Origin: JAJFUG01 sp964473155
Lineage (GTDB): Bacteria; Gemmatimonadota; Glassbacteria; GWA2-58-10
Reading direction: 5' to 3'
Assembly (NCBI GenBank): GCA_964473155.1
Contig: CAYYNT010000012.1
Location: 14,906-78,905, forward strand
Length of the DNA: 64,000 bases
Shown piece after piece: positions 15,674 to 25,092 of the stretch. Position numbers and translations under genes: made by a program. The stretch's first letter is position 1; each line of letters begins with the position of its first letter. Under the pieces are notes generated by a model that did no database searches, was not told the origin of the DNA, and saw nothing but the letters and a program-made list of their open reading frames with translations.

Positions 15674-17446
15674 TCATTCAGTGTTGAGCAAAATTTCTTT
15701 ATTATAGCGTGTCATCACATCGCTGCGGGAAAGAATGCCGAGCAAGCGGCCGCTGTCTGCGGAGTCCACCACCGGCAGATGGTCCAGGTCATGGATGCCG
15801 AAGCGGTCGAGGGCCTGAAGCAGAGTGTTCTCGGGATGGACCGTGGGAATATCCTCACGCAGCACATCCCGGGCCAGGATCAGCGGGGCGAGGTCGCTTT
15901 CCATGAGAGTGGTCCTCAGGTCCTGGAATGATATCATCCCCAGAAAACGGCCCTCTCTGTCCGTGACTGGCAGGTCGTTGTAGCGGCTGATTTTCAGAAG
16001 GGACAGAATCTGGTTGAGGTCCATTTCCTCTGTTACGAGGTCAGGCTGAGGGTTAAACACCTGGCCGACTGTAATCCGGTTCAGGGTGGACAGGTCGGCT
16101 CCATGGTATACTTTTTCTCCCATCCGGGTAAGGCGCGTGGTGTAAATAGAATCCCTGTTCAGACGGCGGCTGACAAGGAGGCTGACAACGGAGGCAATCA
16201 TTATCGGGAGGATCAGGCGATAGTCGTTGGTCAGCTCGAAAACCATCATGATCGCCGTGAGTGGAGCATGAGCGCATCCGGCGAGCATGGCGCTGGCGCC
16301 GACCAGGGCGTAGGCGCCTATCTCTATGCCCGCGCTGCCTCCGGAAAGAGAGAGGTGAGAGTCGAACAGCCAGCCGAAAATACCGCCGGCCATCGCACCG
16401 GTGAAAAGAAGCGGGGCGAAGACGCCCCCGGATCCTCCCGATCCCAGAGATATGGAAGTGGAGAGCAATTTTACGGCCAGCAGGGCCAGCATCATCTCCA
16501 GACCGAGTTGACCGAACAATGCGGCTTTTATTCCGCTGTAACCGATTCCCAGCACACCTGGAAGTTTAAGACCGATAATGCCAACGATCAGACCGCCCAG
16601 CGCCGGACGGAGCACCGCCGGGATGCGCCTCATCCGGCTGAAAACGGTTTCTGTCCCGTAAAACATCTTGATAAACACCACCGAAAGCAGGGCGCAGAAA
16701 ACGCCTAACAGACTGTAATGAACCAGGTGCCATTGCGATACAATTTCGTAATGCGGCACGGCGAAAGCCGGGTGATCCCCGAGAGTGGCGCGCGTTATCG
16801 CGCTGCTTACCACCGATGAGATGACCACCGGCGCGAGCGCGGCGGCCGAGAACGAACCCAGTATCTCTTCCAGGGCGAACATCACTCCGGCAATCGGGGC
16901 GTTGAATATCGCGCTCAGCGCTGCGGCGGCTCCACATGCCACCAGTATGGCCAGACGGTTGGAGCTGAAATTGAGCCAGCGTCCGACGCGAGAACCGATT
17001 CCTGAACCGATCACCACCATCGGTCCCTCCGGGCCGGCCGAACCACCCGAGGCAATAGTTATTATCGAGGCGGTGGTTTTATGCAGAGTGTCACGGAAGC
17101 GAATCAGGCTTCCGTGCTTGGCGACAGAGAGCATCACGTGGGGAATGTCGTTGCCGCGCGCCCCTGGATTGAGCTTGTACATCAGCCCCACGATCAGGCC
17201 GCCCAGCGCTGGAACAAGAGGCAAAATCCAGCGATAGCCCGGCCCCCGGCAGGTGAGAAACGAATCGAGCTCTGCAATTGCCTCGGAGCCATAATGAATG
17301 GCCCGCTCGAAGCCTATGGAGGCCCAGGCGCCGAGAACGCCCACCGCCGCGGCCATGACGACCAGAAAGGAGCTTTCCTGTATCTGAAAGCGCAGAATAA
17401 GGTTTCCAGGAAACCTGTCCCGGCGCGTATGAATGTATTCTGTCAA
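15674..17446 (-). CDS. ClC-family chloride transporter with C-terminal CBS pair
   Basis: An integral membrane transporter of 590 residues: ClC core at about 25-445, then two CBS domains at about 460-585 that commonly sense adenine nucleotides. The gating motif reads GPEGP (138-142), keeping the external gating Glu140. FALEE (190-194) keeps an internal Glu in the region where H+/Cl- exchangers carry the proton-transfer Glu. The anion-site motif usually written GSGIP is GNDIP (98-102) here. Antiport is therefore more likely than a channel, with uncertain ion preference. It is monocistronic. Confidence 0.92.
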   Translation of the reverse strand: MTEYIHTRRDRFPGNLILRFQIQESSFLVVMAAAVGVLGAWASIGFERAIHYGSEAIAELDSFLTCRGPGYRWILPLVPALGGLIVGLMYKLNPGARGNDIPHVMLSVAKHGSLIRFRDTLHKTTASIITIASGGSAGPEGPMVVIGSGIGSRVGRWLNFSSNRLAILVACGAAAALSAIFNAPIAGVMFALEEILGSFSAAALAPVVISSVVSSAITRATLGDHPAFAVPHYEIVSQWHLVHYSLLGVFCALLSVVFIKMFYGTETVFSRMRRIPAVLRPALGGLIVGIIGLKLPGVLGIGYSGIKAALFGQLGLEMMLALLAVKLLSTSISLGSGGSGGVFAPLLFTGAMAGGIFGWLFDSHLSLSGGSAGIEIGAYALVGASAMLAGCAHAPLTAIMMVFELTNDYRLILPIMIASVVSLLVSRRLNRDSIYTTRLTRMGEKVYHGADLSTLNRITVGQVFNPQPDLVTEEMDLNQILSLLKISRYNDLPVTDREGRFLGMISFQDLRTTLMESDLAPLILARDVLREDIPTVHPENTLLQALDRFGIHDLDHLPVVDSADSGRLLGILSRSDVMTRYNKEILLNTE

Positions 17447-17651
17447 TTCGCAGCCATTCTATTAAGGGAGTAAAAGCCGTTCAGGAAATAGCGCCGCCGC
17501 GACAAAAATGGACGGCATGGCATAATAATAAGCAATTTCAGCAGTATGAAGTATTATTTTGTAGATGCACTTTGAGCCGGGTTACGGTTGATCGGTTCAA
17601 GGCGACTGATGGCCGTCCTGAAAGGATTTGCAAAGGCAGAAAGATTTTCCC

Positions 17652-17680
17652 TTGACAAATTTTATGCATCACTTTATGTT
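17652..17680 (+). promoter_or_regulatory. Sigma-70 promoter for the tRNA pair
   Basis: A perfect -35 TTGACA (17652-17657), a 17-bp spacer and -10 TATGTT (17675-17680), about 40 bp upstream of tRNA-Gly. Confidence 0.85.
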
Positions 17681-17721
17681 AACGTCAAGTCACATTCGGT
17701 TTCTCTAAAGCAGGCGTCAGA

Positions 17722-17796
17722 GCGGGAATAGCTCAGTGGTAGAGCGCCACCTTGCCAAGGTGGATGTCGCGGGTTCAAGTCCCGTTTCCCGCTCCA
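17722..17796 (+). tRNA. tRNA-Gly (GCC)
   Basis: Complete cloverleaf. The acceptor stem GCGGGAA pairs with TTCCCGC, the D-arm contains GCTCAGTGGTAGAGC, the anticodon stem CCACC/GGTGG encloses loop TTGCCAA (anticodon GCC), and the T-arm contains GGTTCAAGTCC. Discriminator U73 and an encoded CCA follow. It is the first of a two-tRNA transcript. Confidence 0.97.
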
Positions 17797-17813
17797 TTTT
17801 TTTTAGGTCAAAA

Positions 17814-17889
17814 GGCGGCGTACCCAAGTGGCTAAGGGAGAGGTCTGCAAAACCTTTATTCGGCGGTTCGATTCCGCCCGCCGCCTCCA
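17814..17889 (+). tRNA. tRNA-Cys (GCA)
   Basis: The acceptor stem GGCGGCG pairs with CGCCGCC. The anticodon loop CTGCAAA gives anticodon GCA, the T-arm contains GGTTCGATTCC, the discriminator is U and CCA is encoded. It lies 17 bp after tRNA-Gly, so both probably share one promoter. Confidence 0.96.
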
Positions 17890-18035
17890 CTGATCCTCAC
17901 CGTTGACATTGCTCTCCTTCATAAACCTTGCTTTTCATATAACTCCCAGCAATAATTAATCCAGGGCCGTTCAACAACGGATTACCGAGGCTGATTCTCC
18001 GCTAATTGCATCATTCCGTATCAGGAGAGTATGCG

Positions 18036-18413
18036 ATGCATCGGCACGCGATCTGCCATATCGAGTGGTCCTCTACCGACCTGGAAAGGACCCGCCGATT
18101 CCTGTCCGGCCTGTTCCACTGGAAAATCGATTTCTGGAGCGCCGACTGCTTGCTGTTCAGGCCTCCTGTCGGTGTGGGCGGGGCGATTCAGCGGGTCGAT
18201 GCTGTACATCCGGGGGCTTCTCCGCTTGTGTATGTGGAGGTCGAAGCGATAGCGCCTTACCTGAAGAGGGCTGTAGAACTGGGTGGAAAAGTGGCGCAGC
18301 CGGAGGTCGAGGTGCCCCACACCGGATGGATGGCGCAGGTGCTCGATCCGGATGGCAACCTTGTGGGACTGTTCCGTCCGCTGACAGAAACGGCCCACCC
18401 TCAGGCCGTTTGA
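18036..18413 (+). CDS. VOC (glyoxalase/bleomycin resistance) family protein
   Basis: A small 125-residue single-domain VOC protein with the paired beta-alpha-beta-beta-beta modules: N-terminal ICHIEWSSTDLERTRRFL and C-terminal MAQVLDPDGNLVGLF. VOC members are often metal-dependent lyases, dioxygenases or resistance proteins; substrate cannot be told from sequence. The start at 18036 follows AGGAGA by 7 nt; an upstream in-frame TTG at 18006 has no such site. It is convergent with the PfkB kinase gene. Confidence 0.85.
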   Translation: MHRHAICHIEWSSTDLERTRRFLSGLFHWKIDFWSADCLLFRPPVGVGGAIQRVDAVHPGASPLVYVEVEAIAPYLKRAVELGGKVAQPEVEVPHTGWMAQVLDPDGNLVGLFRPLTETAHPQAV

Positions 18414-18440
18414 ATGTGATATGGTCAGTTTGATTGCAGT

Positions 18441-18470
18441 AAAGGGCGGCTGAGAGGCCGCCCTTTTTTT
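18441..18470. terminator. Bidirectional terminator
   Basis: Stem AAAGGGCGGC / GCCGCCCTTT, with T-runs on the plus strand and an A-rich 5' arm that becomes a short U-tract on the minus strand. It lies exactly between the convergent VOC and PfkB genes. Confidence 0.92.
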
Positions 18471-19570
18471 CAGCATTTCAGCAGACATGCCAGAGGAGCG
18501 GAAAGATTAAGGCCGAGGTGGCGCGCATGCTCGTGCAGTGTCTGGCGTGATGTGTCCAGGTGAATCGTATCGGGCGAGGTGACAGAATAAGACGCCAGCA
18601 GGGCGGCGAAATCAAGTGCGCTGCAAAGCGCTGTATCTGTCAGCTCGGTTCTGTCGCGAACTGGGCCGGCGATGAAAGGCAATCCGGCGGCTGTTGCGAT
18701 TATGATCCCCGCTGTTGTGGCATCTCCGGCTCCAGCCGTACTTGCGGCAGAGACTCTGGCCGGGGGAGTGAATTCCCACTGTCCATTCTCGAAACCGATT
18801 GATCCTGAATTCCCCAGAGTCAGGCAGATACGCATATCCGGACGCAGGGGGAGAAGGCTTTCCTCCAGCAGATGAAGAAATGCGTTTCGGCCCTCAGCGA
18901 TGAAGTCCCTGCCGGTCAGGGATTGCGCCTCGTCACGGTTGAGCACAAGGATATTTGTCAGAGACAGAAGGCTCCTGCACTCTGTTGTAAGCAGTTCGGC
19001 GGAAGTGAACGAGGAGACTGTCAGAAAACTGTAATGGTCAGCCAGTTCAAGAAGCTCAGCCCTCGCAGACAGCGGAGTTTCGGGAGCGGCCAGGGCGATC
19101 CCGCGACCCGCTTTGCCGGTGAATAACGGGATGGATTGACGGATATCGAGCCTGGTGACACGAGCGCTGGCGCTGTTGGCGGTGGTTATATTGCCGCCGG
19201 ATGAATCCGGATACTGAAAGCAGACCGAGAACATGGTTGCGGCCTCGCGGTCCTCAACGACCATCGAGACGTCGATTCCGGTCCGGCGCATCATTTCAAG
19301 CAACCGCGAGCCGTTCTCATCCCGCCCGACACGGCCGAGGGCCACTGTCTGGAAGGAACCGCCTGTGGATGGTCCCAGAAGCGCAGCCACATAATGTTCG
19401 ATTATATGAAGTTTGCAGAAATCCTTTGAGTCGAGCAGAAACCCCTCGCGGCTTTCATCACGTCCGAGAGTATGGTTCCCTGTGAGTTTAAAAAAAATTC
19501 CTGATCCAATTCCTCCGGTTCCTATCAGGATATCGTACATTTTATCAGGTGGCAGCTTTTCCTCGTTCAT
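18470..19570 (-). CDS. PfkB-family carbohydrate/nucleoside kinase
   Basis: A 366-residue ATP-dependent sugar-kinase-like protein. The C-terminal PfkB signature STAGAGDATTAG provides the anion hole and the catalytic Asp. The N-terminal GTGGIGSGIFFKLTG differs from standard ribokinase N-termini and there is an insertion at about residues 25-60, so the substrate is not obvious. It is separate from the second PfkB protein of this window (39785-40690). It stands alone between a terminator and a 706-bp gap. Confidence 0.85.
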   Translation of the reverse strand: MNEEKLPPDKMYDILIGTGGIGSGIFFKLTGNHTLGRDESREGFLLDSKDFCKLHIIEHYVAALLGPSTGGSFQTVALGRVGRDENGSRLLEMMRRTGIDVSMVVEDREAATMFSVCFQYPDSSGGNITTANSASARVTRLDIRQSIPLFTGKAGRGIALAAPETPLSARAELLELADHYSFLTVSSFTSAELLTTECRSLLSLTNILVLNRDEAQSLTGRDFIAEGRNAFLHLLEESLLPLRPDMRICLTLGNSGSIGFENGQWEFTPPARVSAASTAGAGDATTAGIIIATAAGLPFIAGPVRDRTELTDTALCSALDFAALLASYSVTSPDTIHLDTSRQTLHEHARHLGLNLSAPLACLLKC

Positions 19571-20276
19571 TCCAAATCCCTTTTCCTGAAAAGTTTCACC
19601 GATTTGTCTTTCTTGTTTTGAAAATGCACGGCAGGGTGATTAATATCAAGGCCTCTGTCATATCAGAACAATATGCGGTCCGTTGCGATGAAAACCTGAT
19701 TGTTGAGGAGCGTAAAGAAGACTCACACAAATAAACCTGCAATAAAATGAACGGTTCAGGAATAGAATTGTTCGAATAGCACTTACAATTAAGTCTCTAA
19801 AAGAAATTTTAAAGCTCGGCCGGTCCGGCATTTAATCCCCTCCAGTCCAGATTCCTGGTTGTTCCCTTTCTTTTTTCCCCAGATATGATCAACTGTGCAG
19901 ATCAGGGTTTGGATATCGATCTCAACCATTCCGGCCGATGGCGGCTTGGAGAGAATTTTATTTATAATTGCGGGTGCAACGATATTCTTTAATAAATTTA
20001 TGACCGAATATGTGTATTTTCGCTCATCCTGTGCGCGGCATGGGCGGTATCGGGTAATGAAAAAAAAGCCTGCTTATTCATGGAATGCGTAACTGCTAAA
20101 AGAACATAATGTTTGAACTGCCGTTCGCGTGGCACTCGTTGTGCTGATGCTTTCTGGAGCCTTGATAATCAAATCGTTGTTTCTTTTTGAGATGATGATA
20201 GGCTGGCTTGCAACGTTATTTGTTAAAAAGCGTCAGAAACTAAAATGATGAAAGGATATAAACGTGTGGAGGACGG
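19571..20276. other. Long AT-rich intergenic region upstream of cheW
   Basis: About 700 bp without a supportable gene. Short frames here (for example about 60 codons at 19549-19734 and 19895-20092) lack ribosome binding sites and recognisable motifs. The region holds a sigma-54-like motif at 20130-20145 and the cheW ribosome binding site (TGGAGGA). I see no RNA gene. Confidence 0.5.
20130..20145 (+). promoter_or_regulatory. Candidate sigma-54 promoter upstream of cheW
   Basis: TGGCAC at 20130-20135, then GTGCT ending at 20145. GG (20131-20132) and GC (20143-20144) are separated by exactly 10 nt, as sigma-54 requires (-24/-12). It is 132 bp upstream of the cheW start. No sigma-54 or bacterial enhancer-binding protein gene is in the window. 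Confidence 0.42.
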
Positions 20277-20798
20277 ATGCCGGCATATGAGAACGGAACA
20301 GCAGTAAACGATCCGGGCAATCGTCATATCGAGTCACAGGGTGAGATTGAGAAGTTTCTGACCTTTCGGCTTGCAGGTGAGCATTATGGACTGGAAATAC
20401 TTAAAGTCAGAGAAATTATTGGACTGTTCAAGATAACGCGCGTTCCGCTTACCCCGGAATACATCCGGGGAGTGATTAATCTGCGTGGCAAAGTCCTTCC
20501 GGTGATGGATCTCAGGCTGCGATTCGAGATGGGTTCGGCCGAGGATACAGAGGAAACCTGCATAATTATCGTGGATCCTTCCCGCACGGGCAATTGTCTG
20601 ATTGGACTGCTGGTGGACAGCGTTTCAGAGGTTCTGGATATTGACGCTCGTGATATCGAGGACACTCAGGAAATGGGAGAAAATGTCAATACAGAATACA
20701 TCCGGGGTTTGGGAAAATCCCGGGGAAAAGTAATCCTTCTGCTCGATATCCAGGCTGTCCTGGCTTCAGCGGCTGTCGAGCGGGCGGCTGAGGTATAG
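20277..20798 (+). CDS. cheW: Chemotaxis coupling protein CheW
   Basis: CheW couples receptors to the CheA kinase in the cytoplasmic array. The 173 residues form a single CheW domain (about 24-165) with typical segments: FRLAGEHYGLEILKVREI, PEYIRGVINLRGKVLPVMDL and a second YIRGLGKSRGKVILLLDI. The start follows GTGGAGGA. It is the first gene of a two-gene unit with the downstream chemoreceptor (79-bp gap). CheA is encoded 8.6 kb further on. Confidence 0.95.
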   Translation: MPAYENGTAVNDPGNRHIESQGEIEKFLTFRLAGEHYGLEILKVREIIGLFKITRVPLTPEYIRGVINLRGKVLPVMDLRLRFEMGSAEDTEETCIIIVDPSRTGNCLIGLLVDSVSEVLDIDARDIEDTQEMGENVNTEYIRGLGKSRGKVILLLDIQAVLASAAVERAAEV

Positions 20799-20877
20799 TG
20801 AAATAACGCCGGAATGATGTGCATCCGGAGACTGGTCGTCAGCATTCTTTGATCAAGAATACCGGCACGGAGGAAAA

Positions 20878-23493
20878 ATGAAAGTCAGGTCTATCAAAAC
20901 ACGGCTGATACTGCTTACCGGGTTGTGCATGATAGTAGCTGCGACTGTGATGACCGCGGTGATGGTCTATTCAGTGCGTAAGACATCCATGAAAGCCGCC
21001 AGCGGGGAAAGCATCTCGCAGGCAAGGGGCAATGCGGCAAAAATAAAGGCTGACTTGGAATCTGCTCTGGATGCATCTCGGACTCTGGCTCAGATGTTGT
21101 CTTCTGTGAAGGATGCTGAGAACTCGATAGAAATGGACCGGCAGGATGCCGCCGTGATGCTGAAACGCGTGCTTCAGGAAAATTCAAAGCTGATACGTAT
21201 TTACATGGTCTGGGAGCCGGATGCTTTCGATGGCCGGGATGCAAGTTATGCCGGAAAGAATGGCTATGACGCGAGCGGACGGTTCGCGGTCTGCTGGGAG
21301 CGAGACGCTGAGGACAACGTATCGCGAGTCCCGCTGACAACATATGCCGAAGAAGGCAAGAACCTGTATTATACGAAACCGCAGGAATCCAGCCAGGAAT
21401 GCATCCTTGAACCTTTCCGCGCCTCGGTGGCGGCGGAAGCGCCGTTCCTCAGTTCGCTTGTCGCCCCCATTCTCGCCGATGGAGAATTTTATGGGGTGGT
21501 CGGAGTGGATATGAGCCTGGAGCCTTTCCAGGAAATGGCGGATGATCTCGAGATATATGACGGCACCGGACGGCTGACCCTGATAAGCAACGAGGGACTT
21601 CTGGGAGCGGTTACCGGTGAGCGCACCCTGCGAGGGCAGGCGATGGGGGCATTCTATAAGACCTCCGGCGCAGAGGATAAACTGGCTGTAATCCAGGGCG
21701 GCTCCGAGATCGTAATCAGCCAGGAGGGAATGCTCGAGGTGTACGCTCCTGTACAGATCGGCAACACTGAGACGCCCTGGGCGGCCGGGATCGTAGTGCC
21801 GTTGAGCAAGATAACCGGCGAGGCCACCACTCTGATGTGGCAGCAGATTCTGATCGCACTGGCGATGCTTGCCATCGCGATCGTCGCCCTCTGGTTCATC
21901 GCTCGAAAAATCTCCGACCCGCTGGTTCATATCGCCAGCGGCGCACAGCTTCTCGCCCTGGGTGATACTGAAATGGAGGGTATTGATCATGCCGAAATGG
22001 AAAGAATAAAAGCCCGTGAGGATGAGCTCGGCGAGATAGGACGGGCTTTCGGAAGCTTGATCGAAGCGCAGAAAGCCAAAGTTGACTATGCCGAACATAT
22101 CGCCCGCGGCGACATGGCGATCCGGATAAAAGCCGCTTCGAATAAGGACGTGCTTGGCAACAGCATGATCGAGATGATCAAGAGCCTGAAGAACATGAAT
22201 CAGGAGGTCGTCCATCTGATCAAGGCCGCGGTGGATGGTCAGCTCGATATTCGCGCCGATGTGAGCCGCCATAAGGGTGAGTACGCCGATATAGTCAAGG
22301 GGATCAATGACCTGCTGGATTCCGTGGTTGACCCGATCAGCAATGCGGCCAAGGTATTGGAGGCTGCCGCAGCCAAAGACCTGACCCTCCGGGTGAGCGG
22401 AAATTACAAGGGGCGTTTTTCGGAACTGATGGAGAATATCAATACTACTGTCGAATCGCTGGATGTGGCGCTAAAGCAGGTGGCCGGCACAGTCGAAGCG
22501 GTGAGCCTGGCCAGCAGCGAGATTAACGACGGCAGCCGCACTCTGGCCGAGGGGGCCAACGAGCAGGCCAGCGCTCTGGAACAGGTGTCCTCCAGTCTCG
22601 AACAGATGTCCTCGATGACAACACAGAACTCCGATAACGCGGATCAGGCCAAGGCGCTTTCGACAGCGGCCAGAGAACTGGCGCAGAAGGGCAAGGTCGA
22701 AATGGAGCGCATGATCGAGGCCATTGGACGGATCAAGACTTCCTCAAGCCAGACCGCCAAAATAGTGAAGACGATCGATGAGATTGCGTTCCAGACCAAC
22801 CTTCTTGCCTTGAACGCCGCGGTCGAGGCCGCGCGGGCCGGCGATGCCGGAAAGGGCTTTGCGGTCGTGGCCGAGGAAGTGCGCTCCCTGGCCCAGCGCA
22901 GCGCCGAGGCGGCCCGCAACACGGCCGGAATGATCGAAGAGGCGGTGAAAAACGCCGAGGGAGGAGTAATTATCACCGAGAAAGTGGCAGTGATCCTGAA
23001 TGAAATCGTCGAAGGCTCGAATCGCGTGAACGATCTTGTGGCTGAAATCGCGGCCTCGGCCCAGGAACAGGCTCAGGGAATCGAGCAGATCAATAAGGGC
23101 GTGGCGCAGATGGACAGCGTCACACAATCCAACGCGGCGAATTCAGAACAGTCAGCAGCTTCCTCTGAAGAGCTGAAAAACCGGGCCGAACTTCTTATGA
23201 CCATGATCTCGGAATTCAGTCTGACCGATGATGTTGAGACGCCGCCTCCTGCGGTCAGGAAAGAAGTCAAGACGGCAGCGGGGTCTGAGAAGAAGAAATC
23301 AGCAGACACGGATGCCCAGGCAACCTTGAAAAAGGAATCCCGGATCAAGGCAGTCAAACCCGCGCTGAAAGGTGTCTCGGGTGCAGACAAGCCGGATAAG
23401 AAACCGAAGGTTTCAGATGAAGGCAACGGGAAAAAGAAAGCAGCGCCGGAGAAGATGATTCCGCTTGACGACAGTGATTTCAAGGATTTCTGA
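20878..23493 (+). CDS. Methyl-accepting chemotaxis protein with Cache sensor and HAMP array
   Basis: A transmembrane chemoreceptor of 871 residues. TM1 is at about 9-30, and the periplasmic double-Cache-like sensor at about 35-320 contains YMVWEPDAFDGRD, ASVAAEAPFLSSLVAPI and FYGVVGVDMSLEPF. TM2 is at about 325-343. HAMP follows, and the sequence to about 550 suggests further HAMP-like units (IARGDMAIRIKA, AVDGQLDIRADV, AAKDLTLRVSG). The signalling domain has the conserved tip DEIAFQTNLLALNAAVEAARAG. The tail is Lys/Ala-rich and ends DDSDFKDF instead of NWETF. The ligand is unknown; Cache domains usually bind small organic molecules. Confidence 0.95.
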   Translation: MKVRSIKTRLILLTGLCMIVAATVMTAVMVYSVRKTSMKAASGESISQARGNAAKIKADLESALDASRTLAQMLSSVKDAENSIEMDRQDAAVMLKRVLQENSKLIRIYMVWEPDAFDGRDASYAGKNGYDASGRFAVCWERDAEDNVSRVPLTTYAEEGKNLYYTKPQESSQECILEPFRASVAAEAPFLSSLVAPILADGEFYGVVGVDMSLEPFQEMADDLEIYDGTGRLTLISNEGLLGAVTGERTLRGQAMGAFYKTSGAEDKLAVIQGGSEIVISQEGMLEVYAPVQIGNTETPWAAGIVVPLSKITGEATTLMWQQILIALAMLAIAIVALWFIARKISDPLVHIASGAQLLALGDTEMEGIDHAEMERIKAREDELGEIGRAFGSLIEAQKAKVDYAEHIARGDMAIRIKAASNKDVLGNSMIEMIKSLKNMNQEVVHLIKAAVDGQLDIRADVSRHKGEYADIVKGINDLLDSVVDPISNAAKVLEAAAAKDLTLRVSGNYKGRFSELMENINTTVESLDVALKQVAGTVEAVSLASSEINDGSRTLAEGANEQASALEQVSSSLEQMSSMTTQNSDNADQAKALSTAARELAQKGKVEMERMIEAIGRIKTSSSQTAKIVKTIDEIAFQTNLLALNAAVEAARAGDAGKGFAVVAEEVRSLAQRSAEAARNTAGMIEEAVKNAEGGVIITEKVAVILNEIVEGSNRVNDLVAEIAASAQEQAQGIEQINKGVAQMDSVTQSNAANSEQSAASSEELKNRAELLMTMISEFSLTDDVETPPPAVRKEVKTAAGSEKKKSADTDAQATLKKESRIKAVKPALKGVSGADKPDKKPKVSDEGNGKKKAAPEKMIPLDDSDFKDF

Positions 23494-23505
23494 ATCGGGG
23501 CGACG

Positions 23506-23538
23506 GTGAAGGGGATGCAGGGAAGCGGTCCCCTTCAC
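23506..23538. terminator. Hairpin between convergent genes
   Basis: A perfect 10-bp stem GTGAAGGGGA / TCCCCTTCAC with a 13-nt loop, between the chemoreceptor (plus) and the sulfatase (minus). There is no U-tract, so it may act as a Rho-assisted or RNA-stabilising structure. Confidence 0.55.
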
Positions 23539-23578
23539 GTTGCGCAGAATTCAGAGAAGCATCTAACATTTTCTGTGC

Positions 23579-24982
23579 TCAGGATGGTCCGGGCAGGCTG
23601 TCCCTGGACATCTGAGCCGCCAGAACCGCCCGTAGCTGAGTGACTCGAGTTTCCTGGCTGCCGGCGAGATCTATTTTTTCTCCCGGATCCGATTCAACGT
23701 TGTATAATTCTGTTTTGCCGGCGTTTAAAACTCCATCCTGCTGAATAAGTTTCCAGAAGCCACGCATGACCGCAAGCTGCCGTCCGGTGTTCCAGTAGAA
23801 CGTGCGATCGCCCTCTGGCTTCGATCCGGCCAGTACGCTCAAAATGTTTTTTCCTTCTATCTGCATTGAGGTCGGAATTTCAGTCTCCGCTGCTGCGGCC
23901 AGGGTAGGCAGAAGGTCCATCGCATGGATGGGAATGTCCACTTTCCGCCGTTCCAGCACTCCCGGCCAGAAAGCCGCCGCCGGGACGCGGATGCCTCCCT
24001 CGTAAAGCCCGGTTTTCCAGCCGCGCAAGGGATGATTATTCCCCAGAACCTCATTCGGCTTATACTTGCCTCCGTATTCCTGCGCGGTTGCGTCCCAGCG
24101 GTCCTGTCCGCCGTTGTCGCTCACCCAGAGGATCAATGTCGAGCGTCCCCTGCGGCTTGAGTTGCGCTCGGCCGCGGCCAGAATTTTTCCCACTGCATCG
24201 TCCATATGGCACATTGCCGCCGCGTACATCAGCCGTGATGGATCCGCTATCCTGCCGCGCAGAGGAGACATCCATTGTTCCGGCTCATCCAGCGGATAAT
24301 GCGGCACGCTGAAGGCGACGTAGAGGAAGAGCGGACGGTCTGTTCCGCTGGTTTCAAGCTGGTTTATGGCCCTTGTGGCGATCAGGTCGGTGGCGTGACC
24401 GTTTTCATCCGTGAAACGCCCGTCCTGATGCCAGCTCCGGTCTCCGTTTTTGTATATGTGAGTATATGGATCGATCTGGCCATGAAGATAGCCATATGAA
24501 TGTTCGAATCCATAGCGGTTCGGCCCTGTGTCCGGGGTCAGACCGAGGTGCCATTTGCCGATCTGGACTGTCCGGTAGCCTGCATTTCCGAGGACCGAGG
24601 CCAGAGTGACGCTGTTTTCCGGCAGGCTCAGCGCGCTTCTTCCGGCTATCGGCTCCAGAATACCGAAGCGGCTGGGCGGACGGCCCATGAGAATGGCGGC
24701 CCGGGTGGGGGAGCAGGTCGGACAAGCGTAAAAACGATCCAGTTCGACCCCCTCGCGCGCAAGACGGCCGATATTCGGAGTTGGTATCTCGGAGCCGTGG
24801 TAGCCGACATCATTCCATCCAACGTCATCGGCGATAAGCAGGACTATATCCGGCCTGGCGGCCCTGTTCTCCGGAACGGCGCCATCCGCCAGGGACTGTC
24901 TGCCCGAAAGGAACCCAGCCAGTCCGGACAGTCCGAGAAACTCGCGCCGGCCGATGTTTTCCACTATTCGATCCATTTTCAT
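23579..24982 (-). CDS. Exported type I sulfatase
   Basis: Hydrolyses sulfate esters, probably of a polysaccharide or other organic sulfate. The twin-arginine export signal GRREFLGLSGLAGFL is at residues 11-25. The metal-binding DD is at 52-53 (IADDVGWNDVG). The formylglycine motif is CSPTR with Cys90 as the residue to be oxidised. GKWHLGL and WVSDNGGQ match family active-site motifs. Length 467 is normal. A formylglycine-generating enzyme would be needed and is not in the window. It is transcribed with, or after, the upstream minus-strand TPR gene (110-bp gap). Confidence 0.93.
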   Translation of the reverse strand: MKMDRIVENIGRREFLGLSGLAGFLSGRQSLADGAVPENRAARPDIVLLIADDVGWNDVGYHGSEIPTPNIGRLAREGVELDRFYACPTCSPTRAAILMGRPPSRFGILEPIAGRSALSLPENSVTLASVLGNAGYRTVQIGKWHLGLTPDTGPNRYGFEHSYGYLHGQIDPYTHIYKNGDRSWHQDGRFTDENGHATDLIATRAINQLETSGTDRPLFLYVAFSVPHYPLDEPEQWMSPLRGRIADPSRLMYAAAMCHMDDAVGKILAAAERNSSRRGRSTLILWVSDNGGQDRWDATAQEYGGKYKPNEVLGNNHPLRGWKTGLYEGGIRVPAAAFWPGVLERRKVDIPIHAMDLLPTLAAAAETEIPTSMQIEGKNILSVLAGSKPEGDRTFYWNTGRQLAVMRGFWKLIQQDGVLNAGKTELYNVESDPGEKIDLAGSQETRVTQLRAVLAAQMSRDSLPGPS

Positions 24983-25092
24983 GTGCCGTCTCCGGAAAAG
25001 GCCGATGCCCGAGCGCCGGGAAAGGTTTCTGGATTATCTCAGCCGGTTTGAACCATGCGGATCGGACTGACCATCCTGCCGCCGGTTTAGCA

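Noticed and set aside
19895..20092. 65-codon frame in the gap before cheW
   Set aside because: No ribosome binding site, no recognisable motif, AT-rich noncoding look.
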